A stretch of 32,283 nucleotides of DNA. It comes from Bacteroidota bacterium (lineage in GTDB: Bacteria > Bacteroidota > Bacteroidia > JAADEI01). Position numbers and translations under genes: made by a program. This document shows, one piece after another, positions 1 through 6,751 of the stretch (position 1 is the first letter of the stretch; each line of letters begins with the position of its first letter). Location: assembly GCA_026992635.1 (NCBI GenBank), contig JALWYU010000113.1, positions 1 to 32,283 on the forward strand, read 5' to 3'. The notes beneath the pieces are model-generated. The model saw only the letters and a program-made list of their open reading frames with translations. It had not been told where the DNA came from and ran no database searches.

Positions 1-8
1 CGTGGGAA

Positions 9-308
9 TTAGGGCAATCGTCGTTCTTTGAGCCGACGTAACTGGCGCAGTGTAGTTTGAATCACTTTGTCAATGCCGTCTTCAAAGGAACGTGCTCGCT
101 CGCGCACAACAATTGTTTTGCCCGGCACCAGCACTTTCATTTCCAGTTCCCGGGAGAAGTCATCGCGTCGGGTATGGGTGGCTTTTACGTAGAGGTCTAC
201 AGCCTGGATGTAATCCCGGAATTTCCGGAGTTTTTCCAGTTTACGGGCTAACAGTTCCTTTTGGCTATTGGTCAGGGTTACGTGCACCTGGTGGATGTTC
301 ACGTCCAT
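9..308 (-). CDS. hpf: Ribosome hibernation-promoting factor, HPF/RaiA family (short form)
   Basis: This 99-residue basic protein has the HPF/RaiA pattern: an N-terminal beta strand (MDVNIHQVHVTL), a helix rich in Lys/Arg (ELLARKLEKLRKF), the strand AVDLYVKA, the strand ELEMKVLVPGKTIVVR, then ARSFEDGIDKVIQTTLRQL. In the family such proteins bind the 30S subunit across the mRNA channel and protect idle ribosomes. It is the short form, without the C-terminal dimerisation domain of long HPF. The ATG at 308 is chosen because an upstream in-frame TTG at 335 would add nine residues that do not resemble the family. The start lies 44 nt inside the end of xerC. The rpsU-xerC-hpf order is common in Bacteroidota and supports the call. 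No strong ribosome binding site is visible; expression may depend on translation of xerC. Confidence 0.88.
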   Translation of the reverse strand: MDVNIHQVHVTLTNSQKELLARKLEKLRKFRDYIQAVDLYVKATHTRRDDFSRELEMKVLVPGKTIVVRERARSFEDGIDKVIQTTLRQLRRLKERRLP

Positions 309-1233
309 GGTTCGGGGATTTCTTGGTTTGGGCAAGTGGATGGGTTTGATGGTAGACTTCTTTCAAGTGGCGCAAGGAAGTGTGGGTATAGATCTGGGTG
401 GTAGCAAGGGAGGAATGACCCAGAAGATCGCGCACTTCCATCAGGGAGGCACCTCCTTCCAGCAGGTGCGTGGCAAAAGTGTGGCGAAATACATGGGGGC
501 CACGACGACGTAAACCCGGCACTTCCACAAGCCATTGCCGAACACGACGTTGCACCCATCGGGGATAGAGCGGACGTCCATTGGATTGAACAAGCAGGTA
601 GGTGACTGGCAACCCTTCACGACGTTTCAATCCCAGATATTTCCGCAGTACGCGTTGCATTGGTTTGGGGATGGGCAGCTCGCGTTCTTTATTGCCTTTA
701 CCGGTTACGCGCAGTCGCCAGCGCCCCTGATCTAAGTCCTGTTCACGCAAGCTGCACACTTCGGCTACGCGCAATCCCAACCCGTAGAGCAGGAGGAAGA
801 GCACCCATTCCAGCCAGCGTTCGTACTCATCGGACTCACCAGGGTGCAACATCTGGATTAGCCGGTCCACTTCTCCGGTTCGTAACCACGTGGGCAGCGA
901 CCTGCGAGTGCGCAAGCCACCTGCCGCCTGCACAGGATTGAACCGAACGAAACCCTGTTCACGTAAAAACCGGAAAAACACCGACAGCGCACTGCGCTTC
1001 CGCGAGAGCGTCCGTGGTTGATAACCCTGTTCATGCAGTGTCATCAACCATTCTTCAATCAGTTGTGCTTCTACGGCTTCCAGTGGGAGATCACCCAGGA
1101 AATCCAGAAATTGGCGAACGTCCCGCACGTAACCCTGTACACTACCCGAACTGCACCGCCGCACACCTGTCAGATAGCGGGAAAACTCCGCGAGCACATG
1201 CTCAGGCGCCACACCACCGGAACCGCCTTCCAT
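265..1233 (-). CDS. xerC: Tyrosine recombinase XerC/XerD family
   Basis: This 322-residue tyrosine recombinase likely resolves chromosome dimers at dif during cell division. The N-terminal SAM-like DNA-binding domain covers about residues 10-95 and the catalytic domain about 115-300. All catalytic residues are present: R155 (GLGLRVAE), K179 (TGKGNKER), H247 and R250 (HVFRHTFATH), H273 (LGHSSLATT) and nucleophile Y282 (IYTH). The ATG at 1233 overlaps the rpsU stop in a TAATG junction, pointing to translational coupling. The family usually ends soon after YHQTHP; here a basic tail of about 22 residues follows, encoded where the gene overlaps the start of hpf. A housekeeping XerC is far more likely than a mobile-element integrase given the ribosomal and hibernation-factor neighbours and the absence of attachment-site-like repeats. 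XerC versus XerD cannot be settled from one sequence. Confidence 0.9.
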   Translation of the reverse strand: MEGGSGGVAPEHVLAEFSRYLTGVRRCSSGSVQGYVRDVRQFLDFLGDLPLEAVEAQLIEEWLMTLHEQGYQPRTLSRKRSALSVFFRFLREQGFVRFNPVQAAGGLRTRRSLPTWLRTGEVDRLIQMLHPGESDEYERWLEWVLFLLLYGLGLRVAEVCSLREQDLDQGRWRLRVTGKGNKERELPIPKPMQRVLRKYLGLKRREGLPVTYLLVQSNGRPLYPRWVQRRVRQWLVEVPGLRRRGPHVFRHTFATHLLEGGASLMEVRDLLGHSSLATTQIYTHTSLRHLKEVYHQTHPLAQTKKSPNHGREHPPGARNPDQ

Positions 1234-1439
1234 TACTCTTCTCTGAGCCGGCGCATCTTCTCCCGATAAATCGCACGGAGCAATTGCTGGCGACGAACCA
1301 CTGATGGCTTCTGATATGTCAAATGTCGTTTGTACTCTTCAATGACGCGTGCCAAATCCAGTAACCGGCGAAAATCCTTCAGTGCCCGGTCCAGCGACTC
1401 GTAATCCTTCGCCACTAAGGAAACCCGTGCAGGATGCAT
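1233..1439 (-). CDS. rpsU: Small ribosomal subunit protein bS21
   Basis: This 68-residue basic protein has the bS21 signature: RVSLVAKDYESLDRALKDF, a second helix with EEYKRHLTYQKPSVVRRQQ, and a basic end (REKMRRLREE). bS21 lies near the 3' end of 16S rRNA on the platform of the small subunit. The frame is open to 1568, but the region upstream of the ATG at 1439 does not resemble bS21, and 68 residues is the usual length. A GGAGG-like sequence (minus strand, 1459-1463) lies about 19 nt before this ATG, too far for an ordinary Shine-Dalgarno element. In studied Bacteroidota, bS21 helps hide the anti-Shine-Dalgarno and rpsU can be autoregulated; the hairpins at 1486-1518 in the leader are therefore worth noting. 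The stop overlaps the xerC start. Confidence 0.88.
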   Translation of the reverse strand: MHPARVSLVAKDYESLDRALKDFRRLLDLARVIEEYKRHLTYQKPSVVRRQQLLRAIYREKMRRLREE

Positions 1440-1485
1440 GAGACTTGCTGTTTCCCTTCCTCCGTTTTCTTTCTGTCGTTGCCTT

Positions 1486-1518
1486 TCTTCAAAAGAAGAG
1501 AACGGCTTTTTTAGCCGT
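1486..1518 (-). promoter_or_regulatory. Two adjacent hairpins between ribE and rpsU
   Basis: Two perfect short inverted repeats lie in the 88-nt gap. Arms ACGGCT and AGCCGT (1502-1507 and 1513-1518) flank a 5-nt T/A loop. TCTTC and GAAGA (1486-1490 and 1495-1499) flank AAAA. Read on the minus strand, the stronger hairpin comes first after the ribE stop and is followed by a pyrimidine-rich but imperfect T tract. It could be a weak intrinsic terminator after ribE or a structured rpsU leader. The inverted repeats are seen directly; the function is inference. Confidence 0.4.
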
Positions 1519-1527
1519 AACGCAAGT

Positions 1528-2154
1528 TTACCCGTTTTGAGTTCCCCGGACGGGTTGCCACCCACCATACTTTAACACGAAAAACCGCCACAGATACCGG
1601 GCAACTACGTCAAACTCCGCATTGACGCGCATACCCGGAAATACACATCCCAGATTCGTTCGCCGACGCGTATGCGGAATTAATGCCACCTCCAGCCATC
1701 TCTCCGTAAGTCCTGCCACCGTCAACGAAACTCCATTCAGCGCGATACTCCCTTCGGGAATCAACAGGGGAGCATACCGATCGGGGTAAGCAAATCGCAA
1801 CCAGAGCGTGTTCCCCTCTTCACGGCGACCCACACACTCCAAGGTACAATCCACATGACCCTGTACCAGATGCCCCTCAATCCGATCGGAAAGACGCATA
1901 GCCCGCTCCAGATTCACAATACTTCCTGCTTGCCATGTACCGGCAATGGTTTTTTCCAGGGTCGGCACAATGACCTCTACTTCATGCCAGGCAGGACCAC
2001 ACGCCACCACCGTCAGACAAATCCCATCATGCGCAACACTTTGTCCAACCCGTAGCGAACCACTCAACAGGCTGGTAAGCCGAACACGACACCCCCTGTT
2101 ATGCTTCTGGACCACCACTACAACGCCCATATCTTCTATCAGACCCGTGAACAT
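1528..2154 (-). CDS. ribE: Riboflavin synthase, alpha subunit
   Basis: Riboflavin synthase dismutates two molecules of 6,7-dimethyl-8-ribityllumazine into riboflavin and a pyrimidinedione, the last step of riboflavin synthesis. The 208-residue product has the two tandem lumazine-binding barrels. The first starts MFTGLIEDMG and includes VAHDGICLTV. The second includes GHLVQGHVDCTLE, IPEGSIALNGVSLTV and EVALIPHTRRRTNLG. The start is the ATG at 2154, which overlaps the folB stop (TGATG). The frame can be read from a TTG one codon earlier, but MFTG is the family N terminus. Length is normal, with a slightly long C-terminal tail. Pairing with folB makes sense, since both pathways start from GTP. 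Confidence 0.95.
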   Translation of the reverse strand: MFTGLIEDMGVVVVVQKHNRGCRVRLTSLLSGSLRVGQSVAHDGICLTVVACGPAWHEVEVIVPTLEKTIAGTWQAGSIVNLERAMRLSDRIEGHLVQGHVDCTLECVGRREEGNTLWLRFAYPDRYAPLLIPEGSIALNGVSLTVAGLTERWLEVALIPHTRRRTNLGCVFPGMRVNAEFDVVARYLWRFFVLKYGGWQPVRGTQNG

Positions 2155-2537
2155 CAAGCCAAACTGGTTGTCAGCCGAACACGTGCACGTCCCCCACCAG
2201 GGATACCCTCACCCAGCAATGGCTCTTTCACCACCTCTATCCAGAAAGACTCCACATATTTACGCAAGGGATGGTCTTCCAGCTGCGCCAGAAATGCTGC
2301 ACGTAACGTCGTTGCCACCTCCTCCAGCAAAGCAAAACGCCGCGTACGCAAATACGTCAAAACACGCTCTACAAAGGGCTCATAGCTGACGGTCTGGCGC
2401 AACCGACGAATCACACCTTGCTCCGCCACACGTACACGAAACCCAAAGGAAACCGTCACCGTCTGCAATACATCCGTCTCCTGAGTATAATAGCCAATGG
2501 GCACTGCCAGGCGTAATCCCTGCACTTCTATATCCAT
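2154..2537 (-). CDS. folB: Dihydroneopterin aldolase family protein (FolB)
   Basis: FolB cleaves 7,8-dihydroneopterin to 6-hydroxymethyl-dihydropterin and glycolaldehyde in folate synthesis. The 127-residue product matches in size and pattern: MDIEVQGLRLAVPIGYYTQE at the N terminus, the strand TVTVSFGFRV, SYEPFVERVLTYL, RFALLEEVATTLRAAFL, and the C-terminal strand ESFWIEVVKE. The start at 2537 is preferred because a GAGGGG Shine-Dalgarno-like element lies 8 nt upstream and the protein then begins like other FolB proteins. In-frame ATGs at 2567 and 2615 would add 10 or 26 unrelated residues. The stop overlaps ribE (TGATG), implying coupling. Sequence identity to characterised FolB looks low, so a related pterin enzyme of the same fold remains possible. 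Confidence 0.8.
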   Translation of the reverse strand: MDIEVQGLRLAVPIGYYTQETDVLQTVTVSFGFRVRVAEQGVIRRLRQTVSYEPFVERVLTYLRTRRFALLEEVATTLRAAFLAQLEDHPLRKYVESFWIEVVKEPLLGEGIPGGGRARVRLTTSLA

Positions 2538-2677
2538 TACCGTCGCCCCTCTACTTCCTCTCTTCATAATTTCGGAAGCCCCTCGCAAGGACTGAGACTG
2601 GCTATCGCCTGACATCTTCTCACTTCCAAGCTCCTATTATACCCCATCTGCTTTACACTGACATCCCTGCATCGGCA

Positions 2678-4912
2678 TTACTGCTGTGGTTGTTGGGTTG
2701 ACTCCGACGATGACGACGACGAGTCCTCCGTTTTTTCAGAACTGCCACTGTTGTCCCCTTCCAGCATTTGATAGATTTCGTCTTCGTACTTGATATTGAT
2801 CTTACCGATGACCACAAACTCCGTACGCCGATTCTTAGCGCGCCCCTCCGGATTGTCCCGACCATTAATAGAATTGGGCGCAATGGGGAACCGCTCACCA
2901 TACCCTTTGGCAATCAACCGATCCGGTGAAATCCCCTTGGAAATCAAATACCGAACAACGGACTCCGCACGCTTCTGCGACAACCACAAATTGTACTCAT
3001 CACTTCCAATGCTGTCCGTATGCGAACGAATCTCTACTTTCAACTCTGGATTCTCTTTAAGCAACTGCACCAGGGAATCCAAAACCGGATACGATTCCGG
3101 ACGCAACGTCCACTTGTCAAAATCATAGTAAATGTTCCGCAACACATACGGCTTGTGCATCACCAATGGCTTCAAAGGAATCATCACCAGAAACGTATCG
3201 TGCTTTTTCGTTGGGGGCGGACTAAACCACTTCGCATTGGAAAAATACCCACGACGAACCGCTGTAAACTTGTATTGATTGTTCTCATAAACGCGTTGAA
3301 TTGCATACGTCTTTTCACCAGTCCGAACATTGGCAATCTGAACCAGCCGACCCGTAATCGTATCTATGAACGAAACGCGAAACTCCACACTATCTAAAGG
3401 CTTGCGTTCGGGATCCGTCTCATCATACGCCACCAGCCGAACATACAACCGTGGCTTCCCCAACCACTCAAAGTAAAAAATGTCATCACAACACGTGGGA
3501 TGCTTCAATGCAATCACACCGGGACGGTTAGATGTAAAATACCCATAATATCGCTCTGGACCCAGCACAAAATACAAATCGTCGTAACTGGAATTAATCG
3601 GCTTACCCAAATTCTGCGGAACCGTCCACTTGTTCGCATACCCCTGTGCCTTAAAGATATCCAGACCTCCAAAACCAGGATGCCCATTTGAACTAAAATA
3701 CAACGTCTGCGTCTCTACATCGTACCAGGGCGTCATCTCATCACCCGGCGTGTTGATGTTCTTACCCAGATTTCTTGGCGGCGACCACCGACCACGCATA
3801 TAGTACGAATACCAGATGTCATACCCCCCACGATGACCCGGCAACTTCCGATCCGAAACAAAGTACAACACCTCCACTACTGCCGACCCACGACGCATCT
3901 CACCCACCGTAGGCTGCGTAGCCGTATAGTGCGGATCATTAATCGGTGGAGGCAACTTCCTGGGAATCGTCCAGATATCACGCTCTTCATCGTATTCCGA
4001 CACGTAAATATCACACTTGTAGTAACCCGTATCATTCCGGGCACACTTCGTAAAGTAAAACCGCTTGCCATCCGGAGAAAACGCACCATTCGCCACATGC
4101 AACGCCCCTTCATTGAAATCCTTACGCCACTCCCCTAAAAACTCAAACCGATCATCCTTAATCCGACGTGATGCATAAAACCGAATCCGATACCGATGCT
4201 CACGCTTCTCCGACTTCTTCTTCAAAATAATGATCGTGTCAGAACGCAACGACGCATACACCAGTAAAGTATCCGATTGAGGCATCGGCGAAAGCTCCGT
4301 ATACGCCGTATTCACCTGCGTGTCCAGATGAACCACTTTTGCCACGGGCTTATCCCGACCATGCGCCAACGCATACTCACACGTTGCCAAAGCCGACTCC
4401 GCCAGCGCACCATACTTCCTGTAAGCATTGTAACTCTTCATCTTCAAAGCACGCAAATGCACCTTCTGAAACTCCTGCAAAATACCACGCGCACGCGTGT
4501 ACTGCCCCTGATAAATAAGCATCAGCGCATAGTAGTACCACGCCTCCGGATAATCCTTCCCGGCATTCTTCGCTACATGATAAAACCAGCGTGCGGCATT
4601 CCGATAATCCCGCGACTTATAGTACGCCATCCCCGCTAAGAACGCCGTTTCATAATCCGTGGGATTCCGCCGCAAAGCATATTCCAGCAACTCCGAGGCA
4701 ATGTAATAATCCGCTTTCTCGTACATTTCCTTTCCCAAACGAGCGAATTCCCTCGGTGGAATCTGCTTCAGCATCTCCTCATCCAGAACCAGAACCTGCC
4801 CACCTGCCGCTCCCGGCTCCTGACCCACAACACACTCTATCCCCACCCACCAGACCAACCCCACCAACCCAAGCCATCCAAGCCAACGAACCCAAACTGT
4901 CCGTCCCACCAT
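2678..4912 (-). CDS. porE: PorE-like envelope protein: TPR, PD40 propeller and OmpA C-terminal domain
   Basis: This 744-residue exported protein starts with a hydrophobic signal segment (after MVGRTVWVRW, ending near CVVGQ). TPR-like helices follow at about residues 35-150 (YETAFLAGMAYYKSRDYRNA, ARGILQEFQK). Next comes a WD40/PD40-type beta-propeller with repeated FSPDG, YFVSD, YFSSNGHPGFGGLDI and YFTSNRPG motifs, then a short carboxypeptidase-like beta domain. The C-terminal OmpA peptidoglycan-binding domain (about 590-702) holds IYYDFDKWTLR, SHTDSIGSDEYN and NRRTEFVVIGK, before a Ser/Gln-rich tail. This domain order is that of PorE, which links the T9SS to peptidoglycan. Known PorE is a lipoprotein, but here the only signal-region Cys sits in GIEC, a poor lipobox, so the anchoring may differ. 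The ATG at 4912 gives a clean signal peptide; the frame is open to 4999. It could be another T9SS-associated OmpA protein. Confidence 0.8.
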   Translation of the reverse strand: MVGRTVWVRWLGWLGLVGLVWWVGIECVVGQEPGAAGGQVLVLDEEMLKQIPPREFARLGKEMYEKADYYIASELLEYALRRNPTDYETAFLAGMAYYKSRDYRNAARWFYHVAKNAGKDYPEAWYYYALMLIYQGQYTRARGILQEFQKVHLRALKMKSYNAYRKYGALAESALATCEYALAHGRDKPVAKVVHLDTQVNTAYTELSPMPQSDTLLVYASLRSDTIIILKKKSEKREHRYRIRFYASRRIKDDRFEFLGEWRKDFNEGALHVANGAFSPDGKRFYFTKCARNDTGYYKCDIYVSEYDEERDIWTIPRKLPPPINDPHYTATQPTVGEMRRGSAVVEVLYFVSDRKLPGHRGGYDIWYSYYMRGRWSPPRNLGKNINTPGDEMTPWYDVETQTLYFSSNGHPGFGGLDIFKAQGYANKWTVPQNLGKPINSSYDDLYFVLGPERYYGYFTSNRPGVIALKHPTCCDDIFYFEWLGKPRLYVRLVAYDETDPERKPLDSVEFRVSFIDTITGRLVQIANVRTGEKTYAIQRVYENNQYKFTAVRRGYFSNAKWFSPPPTKKHDTFLVMIPLKPLVMHKPYVLRNIYYDFDKWTLRPESYPVLDSLVQLLKENPELKVEIRSHTDSIGSDEYNLWLSQKRAESVVRYLISKGISPDRLIAKGYGERFPIAPNSINGRDNPEGRAKNRRTEFVVIGKINIKYEDEIYQMLEGDNSGSSEKTEDSSSSSSESTQQPQQ

Positions 4913-5125
4913 GACATCCCATTTTGATACCTTCGCCTGCCTGAATATAACGAGAAAAACCCCATTTCCGTTTCCCAAAATTTCCTCTGGCAATTCCACT
5001 GACAGACTGCCTGTTCAGCACACACCTCCAACCTAAGCACACACCTGCACTACAACAGACATACACAGACGTACAATCCCTATCTCCAATTTGCACTCTT
5101 TCGCTCTTCCTCCCCGGATTACCCA

Positions 5126-5146
5126 GACACACACGCATACACACAC
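5126..5146. repeat. Short CA-dinucleotide-type tract
   Basis: An interrupted run of AC/CA units, two blocks of four or so units split by GCAT. It is part of the low-complexity region upstream of the CRISPR operon, where similar ACACAC blocks also occur around 5015-5075. No function is assigned. Confidence 0.5.
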
Positions 5147-5250
5147 GTTACCCTCCACCTCAACCCGCAAACCGCCCTCTCCCCTACTTCAATCATTTCA
5201 ACCATACTCTTCTTTGAGTCCTGAACCTGAACTGTGCCTCCCACTCCAAC

Positions 5251-5275
5251 GCACAGAACGCACAGAACGCACAGC
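5251..5275 (+). repeat. Tandem 9-mer GCACAGAAC, two full copies plus a partial third
   Basis: GCACAGAAC is repeated head to tail from 5251, followed by a partial third copy, GCACAGC. It lies about 110 nt upstream of the cmr1 start and could be replication slippage or a small binding site. It is far too short to be a CRISPR array. Confidence 0.55.
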
Positions 5276-5386
5276 AAGATCCAACCAGCTTTCACATTCA
5301 TTTTCTCTTTGCATCGTACTTTCTTTCTATACGAACTCCCAATAGCGTTTCCTTTCCCAAAACACACCGACACGAACATGCCCACT

Positions 5387-6748
5387 ATGAACCCACCCCT
5401 CACCATCACCATCCAGACCCGCACACCCCTCTGGACCGGCGGACCAGACACCACCATGGACCGCATCCACGAAACAGGCATCATCGGCTCCCTCCGCTGG
5501 TGGTACGAAGCCATCATGCGGGGACTGGGCGGATATGCCTGCGACCCAACAGAACATACCTGCACTTTTGACGCTGAAAAATACCGCGAGAGTACAGCCC
5601 AAGATGAACGTCAGCGCCTCCGTGATGCCGGACTGTGCGATGCATGCCAGGTGTTTGGGGCGACGGGGTGGAGACGAAGGTTTCGGCTGGAAATACGTGC
5701 GCTTGAAGGCGAAATTGACATCACCGATGGTATGTTCCCCAGTGGACGAATTCATCCCCACGGAAGGAATTCTTACCGAACAGGTGGATGGCTTTTGCGC
5801 GGGGGCTATCATGGCAAACTGGAGTTGAAATTTATCGGTGACCCACAGGTGCTCTGGTGTGAAATTTTGCCCATTTTGCTTTTTATGGAGAAATGGGGTG
5901 CTCTGGGAGCAAAGACTTCGCTGGGATATGGCGTATTTGAAATTCTTTCCATCAATGGATACCGTAAGGATTCAGATCAATGTTGGAGAGAATTTTTGTT
6001 GAATAAGAAGGACTTTGCTCCTTTTGAGTGTCAGCAATACTCAAGCCAGATAGGTCAATGGTGGTGGAGAGAAGAGACATCTAACATTAACCCATACCAA
6101 GGCATATTGTCTGCACTTACCAGTATGTTCTTCGCCAGGGTGCGATTTGCTCCCTGTGATTCAAACTGGTGGAAACAATTTCCAGAGGTACAGTGGCTCA
6201 AGCAAGGCAACATCCCACAAGATGAAGCGATCTGGACAGGGCAAAATCAACAGCCCAAAGGCCCATATATAATTCCCAATCCCTTTCCCTTCTCCCGTCT
6301 TCAATATTGGGTGATGTGTCACAACACATTTCCCATAGCCCCCATTTTGCGCACACGACTACGATACGGTCCTCATTCTGTGTGTGGCAGATCTGGAGAA
6401 AGTAATTGGTGTAAATTCGTGTTTGGGACGGTTCAGGGAAGAAAACGCATTCAAAGCAAAATTCGCATTTCATGGGCATATCAAATAAATGGGCAGGAGT
6501 GGGAAATACGCCTCTGGGGATGGCTACCCGAAGAACAGCAACACCGGCAACGTGCTTCATTTCTGAAGAACTTGCGACAGGTTTTGGGTGTCAATAGCCC
6601 TAATGCACGCCAATGGCACGATGCCCAAAACGGACAGCTCTGGCAAAACCTTGATCTGCCTAATGTTCAAATCTATTGGTTTGAAAAACAAGACAGAGAA
6701 AATGTTAAATACTTTCTCAATACTCTACTTAAGACAAATTGCAGGTGA
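5387..6748 (+). CDS. cmr1: Type III CRISPR RAMP protein Cmr1-like (Cas7 family)
   Basis: First gene of the six-gene type III effector operon; 453 residues. The N terminus has the Cmr1 pattern: strand ITIQTRTPLWTGG, then GIIGSLRWWYEAIMRGLGG, the loop that gives Cmr1 its recognisable G-x-LRWWY motif. Four cysteines, C52, C59, C84 and C87 (the last pair in LCDACQVFG), look like a zinc site of the type III Cas7 kind. The glycine-rich loop GALGAKTSLGYGVFEI follows at about residues 180-195. In III-B complexes Cmr1 sits at the crRNA 3' end and helps capture target RNA; the same role is inferred here. A second possible ATG lies at 5378; neither has a clear ribosome binding site. Only 3 nt separate the stop from the next gene. 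The distal half (about 5950-6750) is visibly AT-richer than the first 500 nt. The family call is firm; the position in the complex is inference. Confidence 0.85.
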   Translation: MNPPLTITIQTRTPLWTGGPDTTMDRIHETGIIGSLRWWYEAIMRGLGGYACDPTEHTCTFDAEKYRESTAQDERQRLRDAGLCDACQVFGATGWRRRFRLEIRALEGEIDITDGMFPSGRIHPHGRNSYRTGGWLLRGGYHGKLELKFIGDPQVLWCEILPILLFMEKWGALGAKTSLGYGVFEILSINGYRKDSDQCWREFLLNKKDFAPFECQQYSSQIGQWWWREETSNINPYQGILSALTSMFFARVRFAPCDSNWWKQFPEVQWLKQGNIPQDEAIWTGQNQQPKGPYIIPNPFPFSRLQYWVMCHNTFPIAPILRTRLRYGPHSVCGRSGESNWCKFVFGTVQGRKRIQSKIRISWAYQINGQEWEIRLWGWLPEEQQHRQRASFLKNLRQVLGVNSPNARQWHDAQNGQLWQNLDLPNVQIYWFEKQDRENVKYFLNTLLKTNCR

Positions 6749-6751
6749 ACG

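Larger units (their letters stand above)
4913..5386. other. Non-coding, G-poor, CA/pyrimidine-rich intergenic region upstream of the CRISPR effector operon
   Basis: No gene is supported in these roughly 470 nt between the divergent porE-like and cmr1 genes. The short open frames are low in complexity and have no family features. The plus strand is strikingly poor in G: rows 5041-5100 and 5161-5220 hold only 5 and 4 G in 60 nt. Short CA-type repeats occur at 5126-5146 and a 9-mer is repeated at 5251-5275. Both divergent promoters must lie here unless transcripts read in from outside. I could not identify a convincing promoter: TTGCAT at 5309 and TATACG at 5328 are separated by only 13 nt. Confidence 0.6.

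Noticed and set aside
265-1233. XerC-like gene as a phage or island integrase
   Set aside because: It is embedded between rpsU and hpf with translational coupling, and no attachment-site repeats or phage genes are nearby.
5251-5275. Tandem GCACAGAAC repeat as a CRISPR array
   Set aside because: The unit is 9 nt with no spacers; real arrays have repeats of over 20 nt separated by unique spacers.
5309-5333. TTGCAT and TATACG as a promoter for the CRISPR operon
   Set aside because: The spacer is 13 nt, too short for sigma70, and it does not match the Bacteroidota TTTG / TAnnTTTG pattern.
5091-5345. Small coding frame in the CA-rich spacer
   Set aside because: The product is a string of Thr, His, Pro and Ser from low-complexity DNA, with no ribosome binding site.
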